Made by a program: the position numbers and the translations under genes. A stretch of 64,000 nt of DNA from Siphonodentalium dalli. Lineage: Eukaryota; Mollusca; Scaphopoda; Gadilida; Siphonodentaliidae. The DNA lies in NCBI GenBank assembly GCA_032622095.1, contig CP136066.1, positions 173,849,164-173,913,163 on the forward strand, given 5' to 3'. Shown here piece after piece: positions 1 through 11,497 of this stretch (within the stretch, counting starts at the first letter, position 1; the number at the start of each line of letters is the position of its first letter). The notes below the pieces were generated by a model. It was not told where the DNA came from. It saw only the letters and a list, made by a program, of their open reading frames with translations, and made no database searches.

Positions 1-627
1 CTTATAGGTTCTATAATAATTACATAGATGAATTGCTCACAATAATCTATGCGCCTCGTAAGGCCTTGAAATGGCAGCTGATTATGGCGAAATGTCGATT
101 TTCATATTCGAAATTTTTTAAATCCCCGCCTGATCGAAAACACGGACAATTTGTATGTTTGAAGCGAAACGGTCCGTGAATTCGAAACAATAATTCTAAA
201 AACTAACGCGTAGGCGACCAGTAATTATTGTATCGATAAATTGAATTTGTTGTCTAGTTGTTAAACGACAAATTCGGAAAAATACTCCCTTAGACTTCCG
301 TTCGGTTCGTAGCAGAAAATAAACTGGCGAATTCAATCGGTTATATTGGGACTGCGCATGCGTGACTAATCCGAGCAAGCCACTGAAGACCGCGAGGGAT
401 CGTAGGCGACCACAAAAAGTTAACCCCTTTTCTACTATGGTTTACAAACGCAGGACATATATCCATATAGTTCAGTGTGAACGGCTTCCTTTAGCGGAAA
501 TATAACAGGCCTGAGAGTGCAAACTAAAAACAGCTGTATCAACAAAGTGATGCATAAACACCCCTATTCCAAAATATCAATAAATTAATCAACACAGTTT
601 TACCAGAAAGTTCCCCATCATACTTAC

Positions 628-757
628 TCTGTTTCAAACAGTGGTTCCTTCTCTAAAATCTTTACGTGTGGGTTAGGTTTTAATTTCCGATCTGCCCCTT
701 TCTTCTTTTCTTCACCCTTTTTCGGAGATGACTTCTTATCTTTCGGCGACTTTTTTT
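628..757 (-). CDS. Lys-rich protein gene, coding exon 6 (internal, gene continues past left edge)
   Basis: On the minus strand a pyrimidine-rich tract ending in CAG precedes 757, and GTAAGT follows 628. The 130-nt exon enters in phase 1 and leaves in phase 2, matching the exon at 2,619-2,651. It encodes a highly basic Lys/Ser stretch followed by a more ordinary segment with the motif NPHVKILEKEPLFE. That segment suggests a folded domain begins in exons beyond the window. I do not recognise the family with certainty. A tankyrase-like PARP (pme-5 type) is one possibility from general resemblance only. Function is unknown from this sequence. Confidence 0.6.
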
Positions 758-1594
758 CTGTAGAATAGATTAAGTGACCCTGAGTACTGAACAGTAATTT
801 AAACTGTGTCTGCCTTTTTATGAGTCAGTTTCGGCAATTATCAATTATATTGAAGACACCAACCAAACTGCAAGGCCGAGTTCAGTCCCTTCGCGCTGGT
901 CTGACCACTGCCATCACATACTGTAATAGTACTTTTATTCATGGTGTTCCAATTTTTGTGGTATTCGTTGTTGTTGATAACCATGAAATTAAAAAACCCC
1001 ACGAACAAATGTTATCTTCTAAAATATCGCGGTCGCCGTTTTGAGAATGTCATGCGGGGGTACATGTAACTCTAATGACCCGAAGTACATGAAGTTATGT
1101 TATGAGAAGAGAGTGACTTTCACCTAGGTTATGTAGGTTGATGTAATACAATCCCATTGCTGACATTCTCAATAGTCATCAATAAAAGCTTGGACATGCT
1201 AATTAATTACACGCCTTCAGTGCGGGTGCGCAATTTCCGATGGATCGCCGAGGTGTCTGCACTTCTGTTACTTGGACTTGATTGTTATTATTGGGGGTTT
1301 GTAGGCGACAGTTAGTACTGGCGGACCCACAAATTTATGAACCACAAAAATTGATACCAACGAATTTAAAGCCATTCACAGTATAGAGAATGTATTGACT
1401 CTAACATTTGTTATTTATGACTTGTGTTACACCATTGAGACACAGTGGATAAAAACTCAGTGTTGTGACAACATAGTGATAGCCAGTCACCAGTCTTACA
1501 CTTTTAAATTTGGAAAAAAAACATTTGAAGAAACCATTGGATGAATCATGAAAGAGAACTTTGAGAAGAAACAAGTACCTGTGATTTTGAAGTA

Positions 1595-1750
1595 ATTGAA
1601 ATTAGACCCTAATTACAATTACAATTACATCCTAACCAATTACAATTGCAATTACATGTAATTGAGAATAAACTCAATTACCAATTACATGCAATTACTT
1701 GAAAAAATGTAATTAATTACAATCAATTACAATTACAAATTACAATTACC
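1595..1750. repeat. ATTACA-rich simple repeat
   Basis: Degenerate runs of ATTACA/ATTGCA lie in an intron of the minus-strand Lys-rich gene. Nothing else is recognised between 760 and 2,600 apart from a partial TATATGCGAG-type hairpin repeat at about 2,045-2,155. That fragment is related to the TTAA-flanked MITEs at 9.8 and 11.5 kb. Confidence 0.6.
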
Positions 1751-2618
1751 CCATCCCTGCTTGTGTAGGTAACAATTCATTCTGATTTGATTCAGCCAAC
1801 TTCCAAATGAATATTGACAGTTCAGTTCTCAGAATAATGCAGAACGAATTGCAACCGACACAAGTCTTACTACTAAATAAATGAAAGTGTCAATGATAAT
1901 GTAGCTCAACTACAGTTTGCTGACAAATCAGATTTCTTACAAGATATCATTTGACATTTTGAAATTATGTTAAACATATCAGAAAGTTTTCAAATATTAG
2001 GTTTTATTTTTTCAAATATTTAATAAGGTTGTCACAAAATGTTTGTATTCATGACTGGAGCTTCCTGAAAATTGCAAAAACTCTGTGCCAATGCATTCTT
2101 TTATATATGCGAGTCTCCCATAGGAAGCCTCACATATATAAGAGAACACATTGGCCTAATAATATTTACCTTGACCTTGTAAATCAAGACCGACAACGTT
2201 AAAAAGACATAACTAAACAATAAAATGCAAGCATGGTTTTATGTAAAAAAATGAGAACATTTTGTAGGATTTATGTATCGTTGAGAATTTTTTTCACAGA
2301 ATCAAGTACCGACGGATGGAGTTGTGTCACTAAAATTACTTCATCACTTGTCACTATTCTATATCACAGACTATTAACACTTTTAAATTTCCATTTTGGC
2401 TTTTTGAGAAAAAAATATTCATGTACTTTCATGATGAAAAGTCAGACATGAAACAGCTGTCGTATCGGTCCATATCCCCCCACTCAAAGGATGTAGTTCT
2501 GGTGCTGTAAAAGAACCACTTCATAAACAAGCTAATAGAAATTTCCTTAAATTGCAGGCTCAAAAGATTTTGAAATTTACCATGATTTTTCCTAAATGAC
2601 GCTTGAATGCTAACTTAC

Positions 2619-2651
2619 TTGTATCCTGCTTGCCTTTGGACTTTTTGTTAT
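2619..2651 (-). CDS. Lys-rich protein gene, coding exon 5 (33-nt micro-exon)
   Basis: A 33-nt segment is bounded on the minus strand by TTTTCAG upstream and GTAAGT downstream. It enters and leaves in phase 1, like its neighbours at 4,903-4,989 and 628-757, so the reading frame is continuous. It encodes a short Lys/Gly/Ser stretch (motif KKSKGKQD) typical of the protein's basic linker. Because it is short and low-complexity, the call rests on splice sites and phase, and it could be an optional exon. Confidence 0.5.
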
Positions 2652-2880
2652 CTGAAAACAGATGTGATATTTAATTCACGTTTTTACAAACATTATTCAG
2701 ACAACATGTTTAATTGTTTATATTGTTGTTCCTGCAAATACCGAAAATACTTAATTAAATATATGGAAGTGTCAATGACACTGTAGCTCAACTTGGAAAG
2801 GGAATAATTTCATGTGTTACAGTTAATGGAGTGATTAGGAATGTGGAAAGTTGAAAGGCCTAGTTATGCAAAGAGTAAAA

Positions 2881-3990
2881 TCCAAGTTGGTCACTGACAG
2901 CCATGTTTTTTTGCCGAATGACCCCAAAAAGACGCGTTCCAATTTACATGTCAACATCCATTACAAATTTCATAATGATCTGAACAAAGGTACGACCTGT
3001 AGCCCGTGCCAAAGGATTTAGTCATGTAAAGAGTAAAATCCAAGATGGCTGCTGGCGGCCATGTTTTTTGGCCGAACAACCCCAAAATGACTCGTTCCCA
3101 TCTACATGTCAATATTAACATCCATGACAAATTTTATGATGATCTGACCAAAGGTACGACCTGTAGCCCGTGCTAAAGGATTTAGTCATGCAAAGAGTAA
3201 AATCGAAGATGGCTGCTGGCGGCCATGTTTTTTGGCCGAACAACCCCAAAATGACTCGTTCCCATCTACATGTCAATATTAACATCCATGACAAATTTCA
3301 TGACGATCAGACGAACAGTACGACCTGTAGCCCGTGTTAATGGATTGAATTTTGAAATCCAAGATGTTTTTTTGCTGAATGACCCCAAAATGACTCGTTC
3401 CCATCTACATGTCAATGTCAACATCCATGATGATCCGGCCAAAGGTACGACCTGTAGCCCGTGCCAAAGGATTTAGTCATGCAAAGAGTAAAATCCAAGA
3501 TGGCTGCTGGCGGCCATGTTTTCAAAATGACTCGTTCCCATCTACATGTCATTGTTAACATCCATGACAAATTTCATGATGATCCAACCAAAGCTGCGAC
3601 CTGTAGCCCGTGCCAAAGGATTTAGTCATGCAAAGAGTAAAATCCAAGATGGCTGCTGGTGGCCATGTTTTTGGAATAACTCGTTCCCATCTACATGTCA
3701 ATATCAACATCCATGACAAATTTCATGATGATCAGACGAACAGTACGACCTGTAGCCGTGCTAATGGATTGAATTTTTAAATCAAAGATGGCCGCTGGCG
3801 GCCATGTTTTTTTGTCGAATGACCCCAAAATGACTCGTTCCCATCTACATGTCAACATCCATGACAAATTTCATAATGATCGGACCAAAGGTACGACCTG
3901 TAGCCCGTGCTAAAGGAAATTGTTGACGAGTCACACACACACACGGACGACGGATACCAAGCCATGGCAATAGCTCAAACTTTACAAAGT
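2881..3990 (+). repeat. Tandem array of about 140-180-bp units with AAGATGGC motifs
   Basis: About seven imperfect copies of a unit containing CCAAGATGGCTGCTGG, then GACTCGTTCCCATCTACATG, then ACGACCTGTAGCCCGTGC. The fourth unit is truncated and the array ends in a short CA run. Related fragments occur inside the elements at about 39,200-39,320 and 47,290-47,400. The array lies in an intron of the Lys-rich gene. ORFs across it are fortuitous. Confidence 0.85.
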
Positions 3991-4216
3991 AAAGTTGAGC
4001 TAAAAAAAGAGATATTTTCGAACGAAAAGCCAAATATGAATCACTGTCAAACAGCATAGCGTTTCGAACATTTGTTGATTACTCACTAAATAGGATCGTT
4101 TCGATCAATCACTAAGTTTACTAATGTAAATAGAACTTTTTCATTCCCATCATATTACCGGATTGATTCAATTTGATTGAGGCGGTCCTGTATGCAATCA
4201 GCTAACTGATCCTGCT

Positions 4217-4640
4217 TGGATTCTTTGGCCTTATAGGAACCTTTCCCTTCCAGTAACTCACCCTGCTTGGATTTGTTTGACTCATCAGCCATATTTCCCT
4301 GTGAGTAACTCACCCTGCTTGGATGTTTTTGACTCATCCGTCATAAATCCCTTTGAGTAACTTACCCTGCTTGGATGTTTTTGACTCATCCGTCATAAAT
4401 CCCTTTGAGTAACTCACCCTGCTTGGATGTTTTTGACTCATCCGTCATAAATCCCTTTGAGTAACTTACCCTGCTTGGATGTTTTTGACTCATCCGTCAT
4501 AAATCCCTTTGAGTAACTGACCCTGCTTGGATGTTTTTGACTCATCTGTCGTATTTCCCTTTGAGTAACTGACCCTGCTTGGATGTTTTTAACTCATCTG
4601 TCATATTTCCCTTAAAGGTTCCTATAAGGCCAAAGAATTC
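4217..4640 (-). repeat. 52-bp minisatellite derived from an exon/intron junction
   Basis: Units recur at a 52-bp period (equivalent positions 4,303, 4,355, 4,407, 4,459, 4,511, 4,563) with decayed copies at both sides. On the minus strand each unit reads like the end of the exon at 4,903-4,989, CCAAGCAGG, followed by a donor-like GTAAGT, GTGAGT or GTCAGT. The array is flanked by a roughly 30-bp inverted repeat (about 4,219-4,248 and 4,610-4,639, core GGTTCCTATAAGGCC). The unit length is not a multiple of three, so it is unlikely to be one long coding repeat. One or more copies could act as alternative exons. Confidence 0.8.
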
Positions 4641-4673
4641 TATTGGATGTTTTTGACTCATCCGTCATACATT

Positions 4674-4876
4674 AATGCCCTAAATAATCGACTCCTTTAC
4701 CACAGCAGAATTCTGGGTAATTTTTCAGGATTTAGTCGGAAATATGGCTTATTGCAATTCATCGGAAAGCTCTCAGTGAGAGCTTTCCGATGAATGGCAA
4801 CAAGCCATATTTCCGACTAAATCCTGAAAAATTACCCATAATTCTGCTGTGGTAAGAGTCGATTATTTAGGGCATT
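4674..4876. mobile_element. Palindromic foldback MITE (203 bp)
   Basis: A near-perfect inverted repeat starts AATGCCCTAAATAATCGACT and ends with the complement, with almost no loop near 4,775. It sits between the exon at 4,903-4,989 and the 52-bp minisatellite, interrupting the sequence the two share. No clear target duplication was found. Confidence 0.8.
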
Positions 4877-4902
4877 GCTGTATTTCCCTTTGAGCAACTT
4901 AC

Positions 4903-4989
4903 CCTGCTTGGAAGTTTTGCCCTTATCTTTCCCTGACGTTGATCCTTTACCCTTTTTTGGAGTATACTCTTCTTCCTCCTCGGATTCTT
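4903..4989 (-). CDS. Lys-rich protein gene, coding exon 4
   Basis: Minus-strand acceptor TTTTTTCAG ends just before 4,989 and the donor GTAAGT follows 4,903. The 87-nt exon is phase 1-1, continuous with 7,454-7,750 upstream and 2,619-2,651 downstream. It encodes an acidic run (EESEEEEE) followed by a basic Gly/Lys/Ser segment, as in disordered linkers of chromatin-associated proteins. The exon end and donor resemble the unit of the neighbouring minisatellite, implying duplication from this junction. Confidence 0.65.
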
Positions 4990-5099
4990 CTGAAAAAATA
5001 GAATAGTAAAATAGAAATCAATATAGATCGGAAAAACATTCTTTTCTTTTATGCAAACACAACTAGGAATGAAGAGCATCACTAGGGCATGGCAAAATA

Positions 5100-5520
5100 C
5101 CCAAAATAACAAAGGGCAATAATTCCGGAAAAATTGGCAGGCGAAACACAAATTCGAGCTTGACCTGTATTTTGGGCTAGTAAACTCGCATACCATATTT
5201 CATTCCATTCAGTTCAGACTTACTAAAGTTATTATCTGGAAATGAAAAATTTAGTGCAAATTCCAACAAAAAGGCCATAACTCTCGTGAAAATTGGCAAG
5301 CGGAATCCAAATTAGAACATGACCTGTATTTTTTGCTAGTAAACCCACATACAAAATTTAATTCCAATCAGTTCAGACTTACTAAAGTCAACATCCGGAA
5401 ACGAAACAAATAACAAAATACGTCCCGTTTTTTTAAATTTTTCTGAGGCAAACAAAGGAATAAAGCTAATTGTGACATGGTGATGACCTATTTTGAACCC
5501 GGAAACCGGGCAGTCATGTG
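5100..5520 (-). repeat. Dispersed repeat with paralogous copy near 27.5-27.8 kb
   Basis: Two imperfect tandem copies contain TTACTAAAGTT, GACCTGTATTTT and GGCCATAACTC on this strand. The complement occurs at about 27,500-27,800. ORFs here are not real genes. The type resembles common marine-mollusc intergenic repeats, which is an impression and not a database match. Confidence 0.6.
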
Positions 5521-6064
5521 ACAAAAGTGAAAATTACAAGCTATAAAAGCTGGCCTGAAAATATGGTGCCGAATGAGGGTTAATTTAGTGACCCAGACAG
5601 CTGTGTTCTAAATTCACCTTCTCGGAACCTCATTCTGCTTAGGCCCAGTTATATTAGTTTTTTAGTTTCTTTAGAAAGTTTCTGTTTCTTTTTAAGTTTA
5701 GTTTCTCTATTTCCCAAAATTTCCAGATGACACAATCCATATCACAGCTGAACATTGTAATGTTCTAAATTATCCATATTTTTGGTCCCAATTTGTGGGG
5801 TAAAAAATGGGAGGAAAAATATTTTCGAAGAACAGAACCTCACAGACTGACTCCAAATTATTAGTTACATATCCTTGAATCTATAGAAAAAATCCAGGAA
5901 AGAGATACATCTTAAAAAAAATTCCTGGTTAGGCCTCGTCTAAAATTCTCTATCTATACTAAAGCATCATTGATGAGTAGTTATCCCATATGTCATTTAT
6001 TGAACTTATTATCTAAACATTTCCCTCAATTAATAGGACCCTGTCTGCCCTTTTATTACACACC

Positions 6065-6958
6065 TAGGGTTGGGTGGTATTGACGTTTTTAAAAACCGTG
6101 ATTTTTCCAAAATAACACCGCGATATAGGGTTTTATTGAATATTATTTTACTATTGAAAAATACCGCGTAAAATCAAATTTTAAACGAGAGATATAACAC
6201 TCCGGGTTTTCGTTATATAAAATTGTACATTGCCAGGCAGGAAATGATAAACTATTCTCAGAATGGCATGTGCCCATTCTATAAAGTTCCTGCCTTCTGG
6301 AATACGCAATAACATTGAGTGAATTACAGGCGCACGTTATCCTGATTACTCCATTGTTTTCATATCGGCACGCAATGCACATTCCCATTACGTCATAGCT
6401 AAGCGCGTGATCATAGGTTGATAGAGGACCTAGTAGAATTGGGCCAAGATGGTTCATGCTGGGCTGTCTGCAGTTTATCACACACAATGAATTACGGAAC
6501 ATTTTTAATTAACTTTTGAACACGGGAACAAGATAATCATAATTAATCATTGAACAGTAATACAATATTGCAGTTGTGAGTTTATTTGTCCAAATTCTTG
6601 TACACATACATTTATACAAATTTTGTTCGATATTGTGTGTGCTTAACAAGGGCAGCATGTTGCTCTATTCGCTGAGTATATATTTTAATATCGCGGAAGT
6701 CCACCAAATGTGTGTGAAATGTCACCGTTGGCTACAATAAAAGACAATGGAGTCTTGGGAGTGACCAATAAAGGCTGCTTTTCAATCAGCGGTCCGCTAA
6801 AGTATTCAACTCAGTATTGGATTGTAATTTGAAACCGTCTTTTGAGGTGATAAAATTGCGGTTGCGATATATTGAATTTTTATTTACACACGGTTTCAAT
6901 ACGGTTTTTCTCTTCCAAACCGACTATAGTCAATATATTGAAATATCGCCCAGCCCTA
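6065..6958. mobile_element. Non-autonomous hAT-like element (894 bp)
   Basis: Ends are TAGGGTTGGGTGGTAT and the complement-like ATATCGCCCAGCCCTA. The flanks TACACACC (6,057-6,064) and TGCACACC (6,959-6,966) match at 7 of 8 positions, as expected for an old 8-bp target duplication of the hAT superfamily. No transposase ORF is present, so it is a passenger in the intron between exons 3 and 4 of the Lys-rich gene. Confidence 0.7.
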
Positions 6959-7453
6959 TGCACACCCAATGGCTTATTTGTGCGAAATACAGCAGAATAC
7001 AGAAGATTTCAAAATGTTCAATAAACAATTGTGTATTGTTCTTGAACAATACAAACCGACAATTTCTTCACTAAATTATTAGGTATGGTCTACACTAAGC
7101 ACACGTTTGTGCAATTAAATAAACAATATAGACCTAAATTTTAGTATAGTACAAGCTACAATCTTCAGAGTGTGCAATAAACATAGAACACAGTTTTGTG
7201 AACATGTTAACGTTATTGCACTCGTTTGTCATGCTGCGAGGAAAAACTCGAACCCCCGGTTTGTATGGTTTTCGTGACATTCCCGTTATATTTTTCCACT
7301 GCAAAATTGGCAGAACGTCAACGCTCCCGCACATGACATCATTCAGCAGCAAAGAGGTTAACAGCCCTCCACATCAATAATAGACTATTCTAATGTATAC
7401 TTTTTAACTGACTGGGAGAATCCATTTAGTATAGAAAGGGTTAATGTATATAC

Positions 7454-7750
7454 CTGGCCGAGGCGCCATCAATTCCTCTAGTTCATCATCATCTAGAGGC
7501 AGACCTTTCTCTTTTTTGATTGCTCGAGATAGGATCTTCTGTATGCGACACTCCTCCGCATGAGGCAGTCGATAGGTCTCCTTCGCTATGCGGTCCAGTT
7601 TTATGTCAGTCAAAACACAATCCTTGTCAGTGCTGTCAGCATAGTCAAACTTGTAAATGTTCGGTGGAGTGTCAAGATTCAACCAGATAATTTTGAACCC
7701 TCTTGTATTCTTGTGGACATTCTGTAGCAGCTTACAAAGATAAAATGATT
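7454..7750 (-). CDS. Lys-rich protein gene, coding exon 3 (folded domain, second half)
   Basis: The minus-strand acceptor TGTTTTTCAG precedes 7,750 and the donor GTATAT follows 7,454. The 297-nt exon is phase 1-1 and encodes 98 complete codons. It is the most protein-like part of the gene, with aromatic and hydrophobic positions (FYLCKLLQNV, FKIIWLNLD), an acidic stretch, then an amphipathic helix-like segment (RIQKILSRAIKKEKG). Joined to exon 2 the pattern resembles a small beta-barrel reader module of BAH or Tudor type, but I cannot assign it firmly. Ligand and function are unknown. Confidence 0.75.
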
Positions 7751-7815
7751 CTGAAAAACAAGATATTGATGCATAAAGGGACAAGTCTGCAACTAGTATG
7801 TCTGTCATTTGCTGA

Positions 7816-7888
7816 ATGAGGTCCCCAGAGGGTGAATTTAGTGAGTCTATCACGCACACCAAACTCACTCTCTGGGGACCTCATTCTG
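7816..7888. repeat. Short inverted repeat
   Basis: Two arms containing GAATGAGGTCCCCAGAG and CTCTGGGGACCTCATTC face each other just upstream of exon 3 of the Lys-rich gene. A partial copy occurs at about 5,580-5,650. It is probably a small foldback repeat and no function is implied. Confidence 0.55.
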
Positions 7889-8197
7889 CTTAGACCTCAT
7901 CTTCTGGGAAGTATCTATAGTATATTAACATTGTTTTGGGAGAATCAAAATATAGCATTTCTACAGCGAATCAGCTTCTTTTAGGAGAATCAAACTGAGA
8001 ATCATGATACTAATTCTCGTCAGATCTTAAGCCCTGAAAAGATCATTCAAATCTGGCCTATGATGGCTGAGATAGAGAGCTCCAAAGTTGTTATGAACAT
8101 ACGCATGGATGGACATATGCATGGATGGACCGACGGACATACTGATAAGACAATAAATACAACCGTATTTTCAAAACAAGTGTATAAAAATTCTCAC

Positions 8198-8372
8198 CAT
8201 CAGCTCCCCGAACTGCAACGAATGCGTTCTTTTCATAGAGAATCTGTCGTTCATCTGGGGTATTCTTTGGCTTCACCAAGAGTTCCTCCGCGGGGGACTG
8301 GAACCTGAACACCTGCATCCGCTGACGCTTTAGTGGAGTCCTCGGCTCAACCTCGGCAGCTCCTCTACGCTT
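8198..8372 (-). CDS. Lys-rich protein gene, coding exon 2 (folded domain, first half)
   Basis: The acceptor CCATTTCAG precedes 8,372 and the donor GTGAGA follows 8,198 on the minus strand. The 175-nt exon enters in phase 0, matching exon 1, and leaves in phase 1. It encodes a basic lead-in and then PDERQILYEKNAFVAVRGAD, which runs into exon 3 to make one folded segment. The long ORFs overlapping this exon run into intron sequence and are not the real limits. Confidence 0.75.
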
Positions 8373-9778
8373 CTGAAATGGCAACAAAAACTTTAACCAG
8401 GGTTTCCGCCAGGGGGGAATTAATGAGTCCGTATTGGAGAAACACATAACGCGACGGGACGACCATGGTTCGTCATGTCGGGCGAAAATTTTGTTATTTG
8501 ACACTGAAAAGAAGCCGTTTCCTTGCACCTGAGTGTCCCACAAAGCAATCCAAAGCTATACGTATATTATGCAAGTCTATCATTTCCGTCGGTGCATTAA
8601 TTCTGTTGATGGTATCCAATAGTTAGTCATTTAATTACGTACGTAAGACTGCCGTCTGATTGAAGACTATATTATATAGTATATAAATGAACGAGCTACG
8701 AGTTTAATACAGTGTTTACAAATTTATAACTTACAAATAAGATTCCAACAGGTAGAATGAATCTAAACACTAAAAAGCATCTACGCATTGACCAATAACA
8801 CCTAGCAAGGAGAATTGAATAAAGTATTTCTTAGAATTCCAAGTAGCGTCAGTGAAAATGAAACTGACAGCATTATATAATCTGTCAATCGTAAAACTAT
8901 TTGTGCGCGGTGACGTCATACTGCAGGGTTTGTCTGCAAAAGATATTTATAGCGGCGAAATACGAATGGTAGAGAAATCTTTCACCCGGAACGCGTAGCT
9001 TGTTCAATAGTCTGTATTAGTCCAACAACTGATGACCGCAGCTATAGAACAGAGTTTTAGCCAACGTGTTATAAAATGTAATTGAGTATTTGGCGGGAAA
9101 TGTGAAAATGTGCGTCGTTGATTATTGTGCTTGGGGACTCATGCGGGACAACGAAACTATTATTGACCGTAATTTGACTTTATCTCCATATTGGGGCTCA
9201 AATGAATGGTGTTCTCACTATGAATTCCAGCTATAAAGACTGATTTGGGACAGGTTCCGTATTATTGTGAAATAAATGACTTTGGGATTTTGTTAAGTAT
9301 GCATGGCAACATACGCATAATAATCAACACACGTAGAGAATCACATGTATTTTTCAGGAACTTCACTTACCGGTACATCGAACTCAAAAACAAATGGTAA
9401 TACAGCAATAAGATAAATGATCAACATTGAGTAGTTTCATCCACGAAAATCCCGTGCATAAAAATATCCCCGACTCAGCACGGGGTCTTCGAGCGTGAGT
9501 AGTTTCATCCATGGAATCCCGTGCACAAGAATATATCCGGCAGTCTTTGATGTTACCGCGACATGTATTACGCTGTATCTAATGTCGCTATTTGACAACT
9601 CTTTCTTATTGTTTTTTCGGGAGATGGACTGTGTCGATTTCATTTTGTCAATATTAATGAAAATAAGTGTAGATATATAGCCTGTCGACACAGACAAGAC
9701 TGAAAAAGTTTTTTATAACGTCATTTATTTGTGTATGAGGACGGACCCGCAGCTGGCCTTGTGGAAACCCTGCTTTAA

Positions 9779-10036
9779 CCCTTTCATGATGGGAGCTGCG
9801 CTGGTGCAGCATTAAATATCCTGTGCCAGTGCATTCTCTTATACATGCGAGTCTCCTAAAGGCAGCTTCGCATATATAAGAGAATGCACTGGCTTACAAA
9901 GTCTGAAAGGTATTTATTGTTAGGCCAATGCATTCTCTTATATATGCGAGGCTCCCCATGAGAGACTCACATGTATAAGAGAATGTATTGGCACAAGGTT
10001 TTCGCAAAATTTCAGGCAGCTCCAGTCATGGAAGGG
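9779..10036. mobile_element. TTAA-flanked MITE (258 bp)
   Basis: TTAA at 9,775-9,778 and 10,037-10,040 flanks termini CCCTTTCATGATGGGAGCTG and a complementary right end (CCATGACTGGAGC on the other strand). Inside are two hairpins with TATATGCGAG and CTCTTATA motifs, also seen near 2.1 and 11.55 kb. TTAA duplication suggests mobilisation by a piggyBac-type transposase. Confidence 0.65.
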
Positions 10037-10356
10037 TTAACAATTGGGTCTCTCTTTATCTGCTCTATAGGTTCCAAACTATAAAAAGAAAGTATTTCTG
10101 AGAGAAAATATATTTTTGATAAATAATATTATGTTGAGTACAATCTATGTCATGGTCACTTTGAACCAAGTATCCTTCCAAATATTAGTCATAGTATTCC
10201 AACATAGAACAGATTAAATGGGAAGAGAACCAACTAGATCGAGAGAGATCCACCAGTCAAAAACTCCCAAATTTTTTTTAATCATTCCTGAACCGCCATA
10301 ATTTCACAAACAGGCAAAAAAATGTCATTCTGTTGCGAGAAAAAAATATACGCTAC

Positions 10357-10701
10357 CTTTTTCTCTGAGCTAGTTGAAGGAGCAGATTTAACGGCACCTC
10401 TGCTTTTGGGAGTTGTCGGTTCGGCGGAATCTGTGTCTTCCTTCTTAGGTGTAGCAGCAACTTTATCTGATGTCGGTTCCACATGTGGAGTCATGGCTGC
10501 CTGTTTCTTCTGAGCAGGAGTGATCACCCTTTTAGCTGAGCCAGCATCTTTTTTCTGAGGTGGTGAAACTTTCTTCTGAGATGGTGATACCTCTCGTTTT
10601 GGTGCAGGGGAGGTGGGTGATTTGCTATTTGTTTGTGCTTTACTCTCTTGCTTACCCTTACCCCCCTTCCTATCGGGGGAAGGAGTTTTCTTTTTATCCA
10701 T
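10357..10701 (-). CDS. Lys/Ser/Pro-rich protein gene, first coding exon
   Basis: The start ATG is at 10,701 and 115 codons run to a donor GTAGCG after 10,357. A 3' splice site (TTTTATTTTCAG) ends at 10,714, leaving a 12-nt 5' UTR segment (10,702-10,713), so at least one noncoding exon lies upstream. The protein begins MDKKKTPSPDRKGGKGK and continues as a Lys/Ser/Pro/Thr-rich disordered tail with repeated SPSQKK/SPPQKK motifs, suggestive of a nuclear, DNA- or chromatin-associated protein. The promoter was not located. Codon phase agrees with five downstream exons, making this a real gene though the family is uncertain. Confidence 0.75.
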
Positions 10702-11280
10702 ATTGAGACGAAACTGAAAATAAAATAATTGCTATAATACATGTAAGAGTATTGTTTCCGAACCATAAAATAACATTAATATGGGAGAGGAGCGGATGTA
10801 ACTTCAGGTATGTTGTCAAAAACTTGCGCTGTGATCCCCCTTGTAATATTATATTACAATAAAATATGTTTAAAAAAAAAAAACAAGAGATGGACTGTTG
10901 TCCGCAATGTCCGGCGCATACTGCCTAGTGTGGGCATACATGTACCTATAACCTACGACTGAGATACTCAGGCAGATGGACCCAAAAATGAGCATTTTCA
11001 GATAAACAAAGATGAATAATCTAGAACGAAAAACTTGAACAAAACGATTGAATATATCCATTCAATATCCTCATAGTGGTGAACATCTACGCGGTATACC
11101 AAATTTCATTGAGATCCGACAACCGGCGATGGAAATATCTGCTCAGACAAACAAAAAGCCAACATTTCCAGATAAACAAAACAAAGATGAATAACTCTAG
11201 AATGGAAAACCCGAACTAAATGATTTAAGTTATGACCTGAACAGACATCGGATGGATGGATGGATGTCGTACATTATGGA

Positions 11281-11300
11281 CCCCCCCCCCCCCCCCCCCC
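11281..11300. repeat. Poly-C tract
   Basis: An uninterrupted run of about 20 C residues follows a TGGATGGATGGATG microsatellite. Otherwise the stretch from 10,720 to 11,490 shows no gene, only short repeats (for example ACAAAGATGAATAA at about 11,005 and 11,185). Confidence 0.8.
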
Positions 11301-11497
11301 CATGCATGCCCATCCACACGAACGGACAGATGCAAAACAGTATAATAATTAATATGAAATCCCATACGATACTGCTCTACTCTGGAATCAATTCGGAAAC
11401 TTATTTTTTTAATTCTAAATCTCACCAACAGATGAAGAGTTCTAGTGTTCAATAACAAATTAACATAAATAAAATTTCTAATCCGAGATAAAATTAA

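Noticed and set aside
3270-4057. ORFs across the tandem array
   Set aside because: The reading frames are made by the repeat unit and are broken from unit to unit.
4217-4640. 52-bp minisatellite as a CRISPR-like array or coding repeat
   Set aside because: There are no unique spacers and this is animal DNA; the period is not divisible by three, so it cannot encode a continuous repeat.
8091-8543. Full 150-codon minus-strand ORF as one gene
   Set aside because: Only 8,198-8,372 is bounded by splice sites in phase with neighbours; the rest is intron read-through.
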